From Sipunculus nudus (lineage: Eukaryota > Annelida > Sipuncula > Golfingiida > Sipunculidae): 64,000 bases of DNA. This document shows, piece after piece, positions 1 to 11,683 of the stretch. The notes beneath the pieces were generated by a model. It searched no databases. It saw nothing but the letters and a program-made list of their open reading frames with translations, and was not told the DNA's origin. A program made the position numbers and the translations under genes. Positions within the stretch are counted from its first letter, which is position 1; every line of letters begins with the position of its first letter. The stretch lies in contig CM049309.1 of assembly GCA_026874595.1 (NCBI GenBank), positions 94,822,723 to 94,886,722 of the forward strand, written 5' to 3'.

Positions 1-966
1 TATGCAAGAAATTTTATAATGATTCATATTCGTATTCATATACATTTGCAAAGTATTCACACGATGTCTGGTATTTATTCAGTTTTAGCCTAACAATGAT
101 TTTGAGAATCCAGAATATACAAAATTCACAAATTTAAATAATGATCATAAGTACCTGGTTTATGGCTTTTATTTATATTAAAAAAATAAATGTAATATAT
201 TAACTTTGGACTACTTTCACATCAATCTATGCACTAGACACAGTAGGAATCTAGATTAATATTATCAACTGCATCTTTGCATAAAAGAGGGGCTTCAGTA
301 CAGCTAAGGTGTGATAAGGTCTCATAAAAACTTTCATAAAAGCTAGTTTTTGACCAATTCCTTTTATAACTTCAGAATTTAGAAGCTAAAATCCTTACGT
401 GTGCAAGATATGAAACTTAAATCAACAGTGCTTACAGGGAAAAAACATGCCATGGCCAAAGTTTGGCAAAATTTAAGGTACTGATTTTATATTTATGCTA
501 ATAACTTATAAAATTTGAAAAATTCAGAACTAATTTTGGGAATACAATTGAATCTTGATTAAATAATGTTATATCCCTGGCAAAAAATGTCTACCTTCAG
601 CAATTTTCATGTTAAGAGAGTAAATATATTTCTTGATTTTTTACAAAGTGCATTATGTTTGGGCCTAGAACTTAAAACAATTACACAATACTGACATCAT
701 TTCTGGCATATGCATAGCGAATGTATAGAAAAATATGTATATTATATATTATCAAAGTCAGATCAGTGGTTTTGATATATGCAAACTTAAAGTGTAACAA
801 TGGGGTTTTAATGGAAAAATGAAGTTTTTTCTTAATATCTCGAAGGAATGCAGTCCTAGTGACCAAACTTTTAGTATGGTAGAGGATTTGGGGGACATCT
901 AACTGTATGCAAAATTTAAGGAACTTAGAGCTGAAGCTGGGGAGCGGAGCTCTAGTAAACTGCATA
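1..966 (+). mobile_element. Family D repeat, copy 1 (3' end missing)
   Basis: Positions 90-320 match 59318-60350, including the stretch GGGGCTTCAGTACAG and a nearby GGTCTCATAAAAACT. The body (AATCCACAG-type segment, ATTATGTTTGGGCC, CCTTAATATCTCGAAGGA, GGGGACATCTAACTGTATG) is shared with copies at 985, 1750, 38100, 56680 and 60310. This copy stops before the microsatellite and terminal stem-loop. Its left end lies outside the window. Short open frames here are not conserved as protein. Confidence 0.75.
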
Positions 967-984
967 ACACTAGCTCGATGTAAA

Positions 985-1750
985 CAATATGTGACATGGT
1001 GCTTGAAAACTTGAATAAAATCTACAGTTTTTGATCAACTGGTTTCAAATTTTTGTTTTAACAGTTGAAATGGTAACAAAAACATGCTTTGAAAATTAAA
1101 TCCACAGCAGTTACAGGAAAAAAACGTGCCATGGTCAAACTTGGGCAAAATTTTAGGTACCAATTTTATATTTTTGCCAATATTTAAAAAAATTTAATAG
1201 ATTTTGAACTAATTTTTGGTATACAATTAAATTTTGATTATTTAAAGTAGTATTACTGAAAAAAAAATTCCTACCTTTAACACTTTTGGTCTTAAGTGAC
1301 AAAATATCTTTCCTCATTTTTTTACAAAGTCCATTATGTTTGGGCCCATAACTTTTTTAAATTAAATAATACGGACTTAATTTCTGGCATGTACATAGGA
1401 ACCATATAGAGGAATATTTATGGTAAAAATGAAGAAAACCAGATGAGTGGTTTTGATATTAGGCAGTCCTGAAGTGTGAAAATAGATTTCTAATAAAAAT
1501 TTGAGGTTTTTCCTTAATATCTCGAAGGAACAAAGTCATATTGACCCAATTTTTGGCATGGTAGGAGATTTTGGGGACATCTAACTGTATGCCGAATTTC
1601 AGATTCGTAGGTCCAATGGTGTCGAAACGTGCCGGTCTTACGGACGGATATCCGGACGGACATCCGGACAGACGGACGGACAGACAGACGGACGACGGAC
1701 CATGGACCACGACTATGGCTCAGATGACTTATAGTCAGCTGAGCTAAAAA
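985..1750 (+). mobile_element. Family D repeat, copy 2, with intact 3' end
   Basis: This is the same body as the other D copies. It is followed by an ACGG-type microsatellite (about 1650-1700) and a terminal stem-loop at 1717-1745, then AAAAA. The stem arms are GGCTCAG..TGACT and AGTCA..CTGAGCT around TAT. The class is probably a non-autonomous Helitron-like element. Inference from structure only. Confidence 0.75.
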
Positions 1751-2484
1751 TTGATTAATTTATTGTTAATTGTTATGTTGTTGGTCAAAATAACTACTAG
1801 ATGAGTTGGGTTGGACACCTAGATCAACTGGTTTCAAATTTTTGGTGTTAACAGGTTAAATGTTAACAAAAACATGCTATGAAAATTAAATAGACAGCAG
1901 TTACAATAAAATAATGTGCCATGGTCAAAGTTGGGAAAATTTAAGGTAATAATTTTTTATTTTTGCTAATTTTTTAAAAAAAATTACAAGATTTTGATCT
2001 TATTTTGGGTATACAATTTAATTTTGATTAATTAAAGTTATATAACTGGAAAAAAAGTCCTTAGCTTTAACATGTTTTGTGTTAAGTGATCAAATATCCT
2101 TCCTGATTTTTTACAAAATGCATTATGTTTGGGCCCATAACTTGTTTAAATTATATAATACAGACCTTATTTCTGGCATGTACACAGGAACTATATAGAG
2201 GAATATTTTTTGCAAATATAAGGAAAAACAGGTGAGTGGTTTTGATATTAGGCAGTCCTAAAGTGTGAAAATAGGTTTTTAATAAAAAAATTGAGGTTTT
2301 TCCTTAATTTCTCAAAGGAACGAACTCTCAAAGACCAACGAATTTTGGATTCTGACGAATTTTGGATTCCTAGGTCTTACGGTTTCAAAACGTGCAAGTT
2401 TAACGGAGGATGGACTGACGGACAGCCGACTGACAAAGGACCAAGAGTATAGCTCAGATGACTTATAGTCAGCTGAGCTAAAAA
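1750..2484 (+). mobile_element. Family D repeat, copy 3, with intact 3' end
   Basis: It follows copy 2 directly. The first 65 bases resemble 60170-60235 of the long D copy, so it probably begins inside the element body. The body ends with a short GACGGACAG-type tract (2417-2424) and the stem-loop 2451-2479 followed by AAAAA. The microsatellite is much shorter than in copy 2. Confidence 0.7.
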
Positions 2485-2743
2485 GCCTTGAGATTTTCAT
2501 CTAAACTTTCAATTAACTGTCACCCTGGAACAGGGGACATTAATTTGTGTTTGTCTGTCCCTCTGTCAGGTTTTTGTGTCCGTGCGATAACTTTCCTTAA
2601 TATTATCTAATTTTATTCAAATTTGGGTCAGTGTATTGCTCTCATGCATACCTTGGTTGGGATTGGTTTCGGAGTGTCTGTCTGAAAATTTATTCTCTTC
2701 AGTTCCAAAACAAAAATATTAAGTTTTGTTCCAATTTGACAAC
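2485..2743. other. Unassigned intronic sequence
   Basis: No repeat partner or coding segment was recognised here. Confidence 0.5.
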
Positions 2744-2939
2744 AAAATAAGGCCTATAGGCCTAATGCAAACCTGTGCAATGAGGTTACACCAGGTATAA
2801 TGCTTCAATGCTGGACCATTACTTTTCAAGAACATGTGTAACATGTACATGAACAATGCAAGTACTAAACACTTAGAACAAGAAACAATTAAACAAACAT
2901 CACTGCTGCAATTCTGGCATGGGTGCACACAACACAAAA

Positions 2940-5440
2940 ACTAGAACATGGGTATTCAACAAGCGACTACGTGTATCCTCCAAAATCATAGTGGGAAAGG
3001 TGATTTTAGCCCACGGCAGATAAACAGATGGACACTGTGCAAAAATGGTGGCAGGTGGCACCACCAATTTTGTGTATGATTGAGAGATATGTGAGATCTA
3101 TACACATGCAAAATTTCAGGGGGATATGTCAAACCAGTCCTGATATTTACGCCTGAATGAGTGCAGCGTATACATAAATATAGGTGGCACCACCTGCCAC
3201 AAAATCCAGAAAGCTATCCAAGATGTATTAACATACAAAATTTTAGGCAGATAAGTCACACCACTACTGAGATATGAGTGATTTTAGCCCATGGCAGACA
3301 ATCAGACAGATGTTGTGCAAAAATGTTGGCAGGTGGCGCCACCAATTTTGTGTATGATTAAAAGTTATGTGAGATCTATACACATGCAAAATTTCAGGAG
3401 GATATGTCGAACCAGTCCTGAGATATAAGCCTGAATGTCTTCAGCGTAAACATAAATGTAGGTGGTGCCACCTGCCAAAAAATCTAGAAAGCTATCCAAG
3501 ATGTATAACATGCATGATTTTAGGCAGATGAGTCAAACCACTACTGAGATATGAGTGATTTTAGCCTATGGCAGACAAACAGATGGACACTGTGCAAAAA
3601 TGGTGGCAGGTGGCACCACCAATTTTGTGTATGATTAAGAGCTATGTGAGATCTATACACATGCAAAATTTCAGGGGGATATGTCGAACCAGTCCTGAGA
3701 TATAAGCCTGAATGTCTGCAGCGTATACATAAATGTAGGTGGCGCCACCTGCCACAATATCCAGAAAGCTATCCATGATGTATAAACATGCAAAATTTTA
3801 GGCAGATAAGTCAAACCACTACTGAGATATGAGTGATTTTAGCCCATGGCAGACAAACAGATGGACGCTGTGCAAAAATGGTGGCAGGTGGCACCACCAA
3901 TTTTGTGTATGATTAAGAGCTATGTGAGATCTATACACATGCAAAATTTCAGTGGGATATGTAGAACCAGTCCTGAGATATAAGCCTGAATTTCTGCAGC
4001 GTATACATAAATGTAGGTGGCGCCACCTGCCACAAAATTCAGAAAGCTATCCAAGATGGATAAACCTGCAAAATTTTAGGCAGATATGTCAAACCACTGC
4101 CGAGATATGAGTGATTTTATCCCACGGCAAACAAACAGATGGACGCTGTGCAAAAAGATACGCCTGAATGTGTGCAGCGTATACATAAATATAGGTGGCA
4201 CCACCTGCCACAAAATCCAGAAAGCTATCCAAGATGTATTAACATACAAAATTTTAGGCAGATAAGTCACACCACTACTGAGATATGAGTGATTTTAGCC
4301 CATGGCAGACAATCAGACAGATGTTGTGCAAAAATGTTGGCAGGTGGCGCCACCAATTTTGTGTATGATTAAAAGTTATGTGAGATCTATACACATGCAA
4401 AATTTCAGGAGGATATGTCGAACCAGTCCTGAGATATAAGCCTGAATGTCTTCAGCGTAAACATAAATGTAGGTGGTGCCACCTGCCAAAAAATCTAGAA
4501 AGCTATCCAAGATGTATAACATGCATGATTTTAGGCAGATGAGTCAAACCACTACTGAGATATGAGTGATTTTAGCCTATGGCAGACAAACAGATGGACA
4601 CTGTGCAAAAATGGTGGCAGGTGGCACCACCAATTTTGTGTATGATTAAGTGCTATGTGAGATCTATACACATGCAAAATTTCAGGGGGATATGTCGAAC
4701 CAGTCCTGAGATATAAGCCTGAATGTCTGCAGCGTATACATAAATGTAGGTGGCGCCACCTGCCACAATATCCAGAAAGCTATCCATGATGTATAAACAT
4801 GCAAAATTTTAGGCAGATAAGTCAAACCACTACTGAGATATGAGTGATTTTAGCCCATGGCAGACAAACAGATGGACGCTGTGCAAAAATGGTGGCAGGT
4901 GGCACCACCAATTTTGTGTATGATTAAGAGCTATGTGAGATCTATACACATGCAAAATTTCAGTGGGATATGTAGAACCAGTCCTGAGATATAAGCCTGA
5001 ATTTCTGCAGCGTATACATAAATGTAGGTGGCGCCACCTGCCACAAAATTCAGAAAGCTATCCAAGATGTATAAACCTGCAAAATTTTAGGCAGATATGT
5101 CAAACCACTGCCGAGATATGAGTGATTTTATCCCACGGCAAACAAACAGATGGACGCTGTGCAAAAAGGATTGCAGGTGGCCCTACCAGTTTTGCGTATG
5201 ATAAAGAGCTATGGGAGATCTATAAACATGCAAAATTTTTGCCCAATCGGTCAAATGGTTCCTGAGATATGAGCTTGGATGTCTGCAGCGTAAATTTGAA
5301 TTAAGGTGGCGCCACCTGTCATAAAACCAAGAAAGCTGTCCAGGATGTATAAACCTGCCTAATATCAAATAGGTAAGTCAAACCACTGCCGAGATATGAG
5401 TGATTTTATCCCAAGGCAGATGAACAGATGGACGCTGTGC
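2940..5440 (+). mobile_element. Element A, copy 1, right end lost
   Basis: The left end (ACTAGAACATGGGTATTCA, then TGTATCCTCC) matches the left end of the A copy at 18263. The interior is a tandem array of about 280-bp dimers. Each dimer has two subunits of about 150 and 130 bp, and each subunit begins with a GGTGGCRCCACC-type palindrome. A 1011-bp block is duplicated head to tail (3149-4159 and 4160-5169). There is no right-end hairpin; instead the sequence passes into family B at a shared TGCAAAAAT..TTGTAGGTGGCGCCACC stretch near 5430-5470. Confidence 0.75.
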
Positions 5441-5747
5441 AAAAATTATTGTAGGTGGCGCCACCAGTCTTGTAAACTATAAAGCTACCAGATATGTATT
5501 AACATGCCCAATTTTAGGCTGATGTATCAAATTCCTCTGTAGAAATAAGCAGGCACATCACTGCAAAAGTCAATGTAAGTAGTACCACCTGTCTTGTAAA
5601 TGAGAATACCATCAAAGACACATAGACAGGTCAAAATATCAGTCCAATACATCAAACTTCCCCAGAGTTTGATGCACTGGGCTGACAAGGCTTAGGTGAG
5701 TAAGGCAGTTGCCCCCGAGTGACCTGTTACAAATTGCTGCCTCAAGC

Positions 5748-5945
5748 TACTGCACTGAGTGAACTCCTGACCTGCACCTGGCTAGACTGAGTGAACTTTT
5801 GACCTGTACCTGGCTGCACTGAGTGAACTCTTGAGCTGTTGCATAATCTGACACAGTTGGTAGTCTGCCAAAGCTATAAATAGATTCAGGCTGAACTTTG
5901 GTGCCAAATATGATGCAGTGAGCAGTCTGCCAAAGCTATAAATAG
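5748..5945 (+). repeat. 32-bp short tandem repeats plus palindrome/TATA cassettes (family B)
   Basis: Three or so copies of a unit like CTGCACTGAGTGAACTC..GACCTG lie at 5748-5840. Two cassettes follow. One has TTGGTAGTCTGCCAA (5857-5871) with TATAAATA (5875-5882). The other has AGCAGTCTGCCAA with TATAAATA (5937-5944). Related cassettes occur at 34341, 40171, 40251 and 40345. Confidence 0.6.
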
Positions 5946-7568
5946 AATGCAGCTAATGCACTGAGTGAACTCTTGACCTATACTTGGCTGCACTTCTTCC
6001 AATCCTGGCACTGTGCCAAAACTATTTATAGAGCTGACATCATCTTGGCTAATGGCCAACATCGAGGCACTGGCAATCTGCCAATGGTAAACCAAGTGCT
6101 GCCATCTGTACACAAAAGTGGTATCTACTTGAAATGACTTTGAAATTTATTTTCCCAATACAAAATGCTTTTCAGCTGACTTTTTATAAAAAAGAAATTA
6201 GGAATAAATGTAAAATTATTACGGATGCATACTGAATGCAAAATTAAAATACAGATATATCTCACTGATGGCAAATTCTTGAATTAAGTTGAGTGGGGAT
6301 ACCAATAATTTATAATCCACATACAGTTGTCTTTATATAGCCACAGAGAGCTGTATATATATGATTGTAACATTGCCTGGTATGATGAATAACTTAAATC
6401 ATAAATATAAATTTTTTAAAAGCTTTTAAAAAAACTTTCTTGTCAATATTAACCAAAGATAACCTGAAATCTAGATGTCTAGTGGCATGATGTAATAGCT
6501 GCTGATAAACTGGTGCCAGGCTAGATGTAACAGCATAACACAGCTAACATATATGGTAAAATGACTCAATTCAATCTCCATAATTCAGCCAAAAATCATT
6601 CATGTGGGACCATTTATGACAATTATTATAAGAATTATTGTAGGGATTATTCTTGTAAAATATTTAACAAACTGGCATCAATCAAAAAACGTTTCCCAGG
6701 TTTATAACTCATATAGGAAGATACAGCAAACTGGCTAAGTTCAGCTTCCCATATCTCAGCCAAAAATCACTGAATCAAAACCATTTGAACAAACTTGATT
6801 AATTAATGTGTGAGATTTAAGAATTTGGCCCAGTGGTTTTTGAGAAGAAGATCTTTGTAGCCACTGAGATAAAATGGGCTGTTATGGCATATGACTAAAT
6901 TCAGCTTCCCATAACTTGGTCAAAAGTCACTGAAAAGAGACCATTTGAACAAACTTCATAAAGCACTATCCTAGGATTATTTCTGTGCGATATTAAACAT
7001 TTTGGCCATATGGTTTCAGAGAAGAAGTTTTTTGTAGCATTCAGTGTGATACAGGCACTGATGACCCCGTACAAAAAAGGCCGATGCAGGTGGCGCCACC
7101 AATACCTCAATTTCAGATAGGACCTATGTGACCAACATTGGCATAAAATTTGGTGATGATAGCTCCAGCCGTTTCTGATATTTAAATTTTAATATGCTTT
7201 TTTACACAGTTAACAAAGTTCAACCTCCTGTAACTAAGCCAAAAATCTCCGAACTGGAACCATTCGAACAAACTTGAGAAAGATTGTTCTAGGGATCATT
7301 TCTGTGAAATATTGGACAATTTGGCTGGACAGTTTCGGAGAAGAAGATTTTTATAGCTTTTTTAGCTCACCTATAAAATCTAAGAAAATGCAGTTAGAAA
7401 AAAATAAACAAAATCCGATATAGTTTTTTGGATGACCGATTATTTGCAAAAAATTTGGTGATGCTAGCTCCTGCCGTTTTTGAGATACCTATGGTTAACG
7501 TACAGATGACGCACGACATACAATGGACGATGCCGCACCATCGCATAAGCTCACAGGTTCGCTAAAAA

Positions 7569-9084
7569 GACATCTTCAGGCAAACATAAAAACTGAAACA
7601 TGTTGATCAGGTAAGCATGAAAGACAATAAGAGCCAGAAGCGGGGGACTTTAATTCCACGGAGGTGCTGCAATAAACTGTTTTTTTGTTTTATATTTAAA
7701 TTAAATTAAAATGCTTATATATTGAAACATGTTTCTCAATTACAAAGCTTATATTTACCACAATGTAGAGAATCTTCTTAGCTTTCAGAAAATGTATACT
7801 TAAAGGGCTCCTCAAGCAATAGATTGTTCAATGCAAAGGAAAACTGAGTCAAGTCCTGCCACCTTAAAGTGAAGAATAGAGAAAAAAATGAATATTGATG
7901 GTCCTATATAAAGAAAAGAAACGTAATGAAGGGTTGGCATAACAGTAGATCCACTTTCAGACCAAACTTATTTCAAGATTCAGCCTTAAACCATGACAAC
8001 AAGGCCCTGACAGGCAGCTGAAGGAGAGACCACTGTGACTCAAACGGGTCTTTAGTCTGGTCTACAGAGCCCTACATAAATGCATTGAAAGTCTTATTTC
8101 TGGACACACAGGTTTTATGATTGTTTCCACAGGGCACACCTGAGGAGACAACCTTACCAAGCAAAGGCATCACATTAACATCATCACGCCCTGAACATCT
8201 GGTATTTAATGTCACATATTACGCCAATGCTTCAGTGGGTATGTCACAAAATAATCAATCACTCTACATCACTGACAAACAGGTGAAAACCGATACATTC
8301 AATCACATCAAATTCCTGACTGGACTGTTCACTATTACATCCAGATATCAGAAAATGCTAATTACTCACACCTTAACAGAACTATAATGCATATAACTGA
8401 TTTACTATTCATATTAAATCAGCATTAAAGATGCAATATATGTTTATAATTGATTGTTACTGTGTATGGATATTACACCTATGAGTGTGTGACCATCTGA
8501 GTAACAAAGCCTGCCCCATGATTTTCACCATATATGCTTTTCTGACCATTGAGTCAAAAAATGTTTGGGGGATTTTGTAATAGAAGGACACTAAAACTGG
8601 TTAATACATCATAAAGACAGGCAAATTTTGTGATATCAGGTCAGCACCAGCCATGAAAATATTACTCAAATGCCTTTATATTAAGGAAATATACATTGAT
8701 TGATGTTTGGATGGCAAACTGTCTGTCAGTGAGCCAGCATGCCATCTTCTTGCCACCAAATCTGGAAAAGGGTTGCTCTTTAGTAATAGTATTCATGATA
8801 TACTGTGAACTTAGTTCCTAGTTTGGGTAAATATGGACTGGTTGTGCCATCTACTGCCAAAACCTGCAAACACAATCACGTTTAGCATAAAGTTGTGTAT
8901 TGCGTGCAAAATGTGATTGAGGATATTTAATTGTGGGTAAATCATTCCCACATTTGAGGAAAAAATATGCACCATCTCAAATGTTATGGCATTAACAGAA
9001 AATTTATGAATTCACAGATCTGGCCTCGAAGATAAAACTTGTGTTTGAAAACTAGAGATAAACTAGATGTGATGGAACAACACA
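7569..9084. other. Low-repeat intronic sequence
   Basis: No exon, RNA gene or clear repeat partner was seen. An 88-codon open frame at 8121-8387 (+) has no recognisable domain and no flanking splice sites that convinced me. Confidence 0.5.
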
Positions 9085-10590
9085 AATGCCCCCGCCTGGA
9101 GCAAATTAGAAATATTTGTTAAAGTTTGTAAAATTTTCATGAAATTTCTTAGTTCAGGAGCCGTCATACAGTCAAAAGTAGGTCAACCAGGACAAAATAC
9201 GAACTCAATCCAAGCCAAAGAAAGTATACGCTCTTCGTGCAGCTACAGGTTGCCGAGGTCAAGACCTCAGCCCTGTGCGCTCCTTAAGCATGTTCTCTGA
9301 GCCAACAGTCGCAATGCCACACCAAGCCAAGCAGGGAGCTGCAAAGGCCTCCACCGTCCATCCCGAGCCTGTGATCTTTCAGGAAAGCTACACCATCCAC
9401 AGCCGCAAAGCCAGAAGCAATCCACATACCCTCCACCGATCCCAGCAGCAGAGACCCAGCCATGCCATTCGAGAGCCGAATCCAATGTTGTGAATGACAG
9501 TTTCAAGACCCATCACCACTGTACTTGCAGTTTCGGCCATTTGGACCGTATTAAATGGGTTACCCAGTAATGCAAGTTTTAGCAAGTTTTTTCGTCATCA
9601 GCAATGAACTCGACCTGTAAGTGGTCATTTTGCTTCCACACACCAAAATTAGGCTAATATCTACAGGCATTACGAAAAAAAATCCGTACATGTGCATTTG
9701 TCTGGAAAATTTCTATATTTTTTTTTCATGAAATTTTCCTTTGTTCAGGAGCCATCATACGGTCAAAAGTAGGTGACTGGAACAAAACACAAACTCGAGC
9801 TGTAAGTGGTTATTTTGCTGCTACACACCAAAAATTAGGCCAATATCTGTGGGCATTCTGAAAAAAGTCTGTACATGTGCATTTATCATGAAAATTTCAA
9901 TTTTTCATGAAATTTTCTATGTTCAGGAGCCATTACGGTTAAAAGTAGGTCAACTGGGACAAAATGCAATCTCTAACTGTAAGTGGTCATTATGCACCCA
10001 CACACCAAAAATTAGGCCAATATCTGCAAGCATTGCGAAAAAAAATCCGTACATGTGCATTTGTCTGGAAAATTTCTATATTTTTTTTTCATGAAATTTT
10101 CCTTTGTTCAGGAGCCATCATACGGTCAAAAGTAGGTGACTGGAACAAAACACAAACTCGAGCTGTAAGTGGTTATTTTGCTGCTACACACCAAAAATTA
10201 GGCCAATATCTGTGGGCATTCTGAAAAAAGTCTGTACATGTGCATTTATCATGAAAATTTCAATTTTTCATGAAATTTTCTATGTTCAGGAGCCATTACG
10301 GTTAAAAGTAGGTCAACTGGGACAAAATGCAATCTCTAACTGTAAGTGGTCATTATGCACCCACACACCAAAAATTAGGCCAATATCTGCAAGCATTGCG
10401 AAAAAAAGTCCGTACATGTGCATTTGTCATGAAATTTTCTATTTTTCATGAAATATTCTATGTTCAGGAGCAGTCATACGGTCAAAAGTAAGTCAACCGG
10501 GAAGAAACGCGAACTCAATCTGTAACCTGTCATTATATGCCCACACACCACAAATCAGGCCACTTGGTGGTGGGGGCATAAAAATCTTAA
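9085..10590. mobile_element. Family E repeat block with about 181-bp tandem units
   Basis: The units share TTCAGGAGCC, GTCAAAAGTAGGTCAACTGG, TAAGTGGTCATT, CACACACCAAAAATTAGGCC and GTACATGTGCATTT. Two unit types alternate, giving a 363-bp dimer (for example 9849 and 10212 start equivalent segments). The block is bounded by ATGCCCCCGCC on the left (9089) and GGTGGTGGGGGCAT on the right (about 10565), which are inverted relative to each other. Open frames inside the array reflect the repeat, not a gene. Confidence 0.65.
9207..9611. other. GC-rich 405-bp insert in a family E unit
   Basis: The surrounding E unit is split exactly between GAACTCAATC (9201-9210) and GAACTCGACC (9606-9615), so the insert is flanked by near-identical 8-10-bp direct repeats. 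It is clearly richer in G and C than its surroundings. It has a 72-codon open frame on the plus strand (9275-9493) and 65- and 79-codon frames on the minus strand, none recognisable. There are no terminal inverted repeats and no poly(A). A perfect GAGGTC-aa-GACCTC hairpin lies at 9255-9268. It could be a mobile insertion or captured gene fragment. Confidence 0.5.
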
Positions 10591-11447
10591 GAACTTCTAA
10601 GGTTATGTGGTCACAAAATTCCAGACATCAGCAGAATTAACCTTATTTAATACAGGGCAAGGTCAGAAGTTTCCCCAGCACCTTAAATGTGATGGAAACG
10701 ACTTGTGCGTCAAATTTGAAGAAGAAGGTCACTAGTTTTCAAACTTGTCTGAGAACTTGGTTGAAACAATTTGTATGTCAAAATTAAGGTAAAAATATGT
10801 GATACTTAAAAGTTAGGTGTTCATATATTTTGGCAGATTTGACCTTGAAGATCAAGCTCATTTTAAGTTCATCAATTTTCAAACTTTTGGCAGGAATATG
10901 AGTTTCAAATTTCAGGAAAAACATAATGCCCTTCAAAAGTCGTGTTCACAAGATATCCTACAGATCACAACAGATGATGGCACTGAATATATGTCTCCCG
11001 TGGACATAAATGGCCTAACTGTATCTGTATTTGGATGCTTCATCAATGTCTCAGTATTTTATTCAGCCATATCCTTATATATAAATATTCATGTCTATGT
11101 CAATGCCAATATGGACAGTGCTGTTTCTGTACCCCATCTGCAGTACACCTTTCGTACATCTTATCATATTAGGACATTCACTTACAACATCAGGACTTAC
11201 AAATAAAAAAATGCATATAAACACTTATATCAGTCACTCACATGAAAGGCAGATAAGAGTATCAAGAGCAACTCACATTTAATTGATTGGTTTGGACTGA
11301 AACATTAAACACTGTCCAAGCAGGAGGCAAAACTGGGTTTCAGGTTTATGTATTTAGAATGCTGAGTGCATCATTATTAACAACTATACCAAATGGGTTT
11401 AGCATTTTCCATGTTAACAGGAATGAGCTCTGATAAAGTGTACTCAC
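10591..11447. other. Intronic sequence downstream of the 208-nt exon
   Basis: This follows the minus-strand exon and should contain the start of the next intron (GTGAGT at 11447). An open frame at 10817-11206 (+) has no recognised domain. No next p85 exon was found. Confidence 0.5.
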
Positions 11448-11655
11448 ATGATGTTATGCCAGGGCGGGTTAAGTAAGATGAAACAGAACACTTGTGACAG
11501 CCGGGTGGGCGGGTTGTCGTTCCCAAGGCTGTACTGATGTTGGTAAACGCGGCAGAAATGACCCATCAGGTAGTGAAGGGTTAGACGATGGTGGTCCGGG
11601 AGCTGGCTACACAGCTGGACGAGCTGAGATGAACACTGGTCACTATCACTGGTTT
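11448..11655 (-). CDS. Next exon of the p85-like BH domain
   Basis: A 208-nt exon encodes about 69 residues. The segment HHRLTLHYLMGHFCRVYQH corresponds to the p85 BH helix that in vertebrates reads like YWLTLQYLLKHF. It is followed by NPPTRLSQVF, corresponding to the LS.IF segment of p85 where most RhoGAPs have NLA..FGP, and then by ILLNPPW. The acceptor is TTCTTCAG (AG at 11657-11656), with branch-like CTGAC and CTGAT 26-30 nt upstream. The donor is GTGAGT (11447-11442). Entry phase is 1, which joins in frame to the exon at 47871-48002 and completes an AAA lysine codon after FIEAA. Exit phase is 2. The exon is richer in GC than its surroundings. The residues VFCFILL, where FGPLLLRP is usual, suggest a diverged domain. 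The continuation of BH and the nSH2 domain were not found to the left. Confidence 0.75.
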
Positions 11656-11683
11656 CTGAAGAATCACAAAACAAGCAATATCA

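Larger units (their letters stand above)
2744..7568 (+). mobile_element. Family B/C composite element, locus 1, interrupted by element A
   Basis: The left end has a hairpin AGGCCT-ata-AGGCCT type (2750-2763) followed by AACCTGTG. The right end (7542-7568) has CACAGGTTCGCTAAAA. AACCTGTG and CACAGGTT form a subterminal inverted repeat. The segment 2744-2939 matches 39451-39640 and 33506-33710. After the nested A element, 5441-7200 matches 39770-42720 in the same order, although the second locus has extra sequence. The internal unit carries GGTGGCGCCACC at 7090-7101. Locus 1 and the locus at 39451 are therefore copies of one large element rather than random repeats. Confidence 0.7.

Noticed and set aside
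9388-9585. Minus-strand frame with MAETASTVVMGLETVIHN as the next p85 exon
   Set aside because: A vague resemblance to the end of BH, but there is no good acceptor in the right phase and the segment looks like an insertion in family E.
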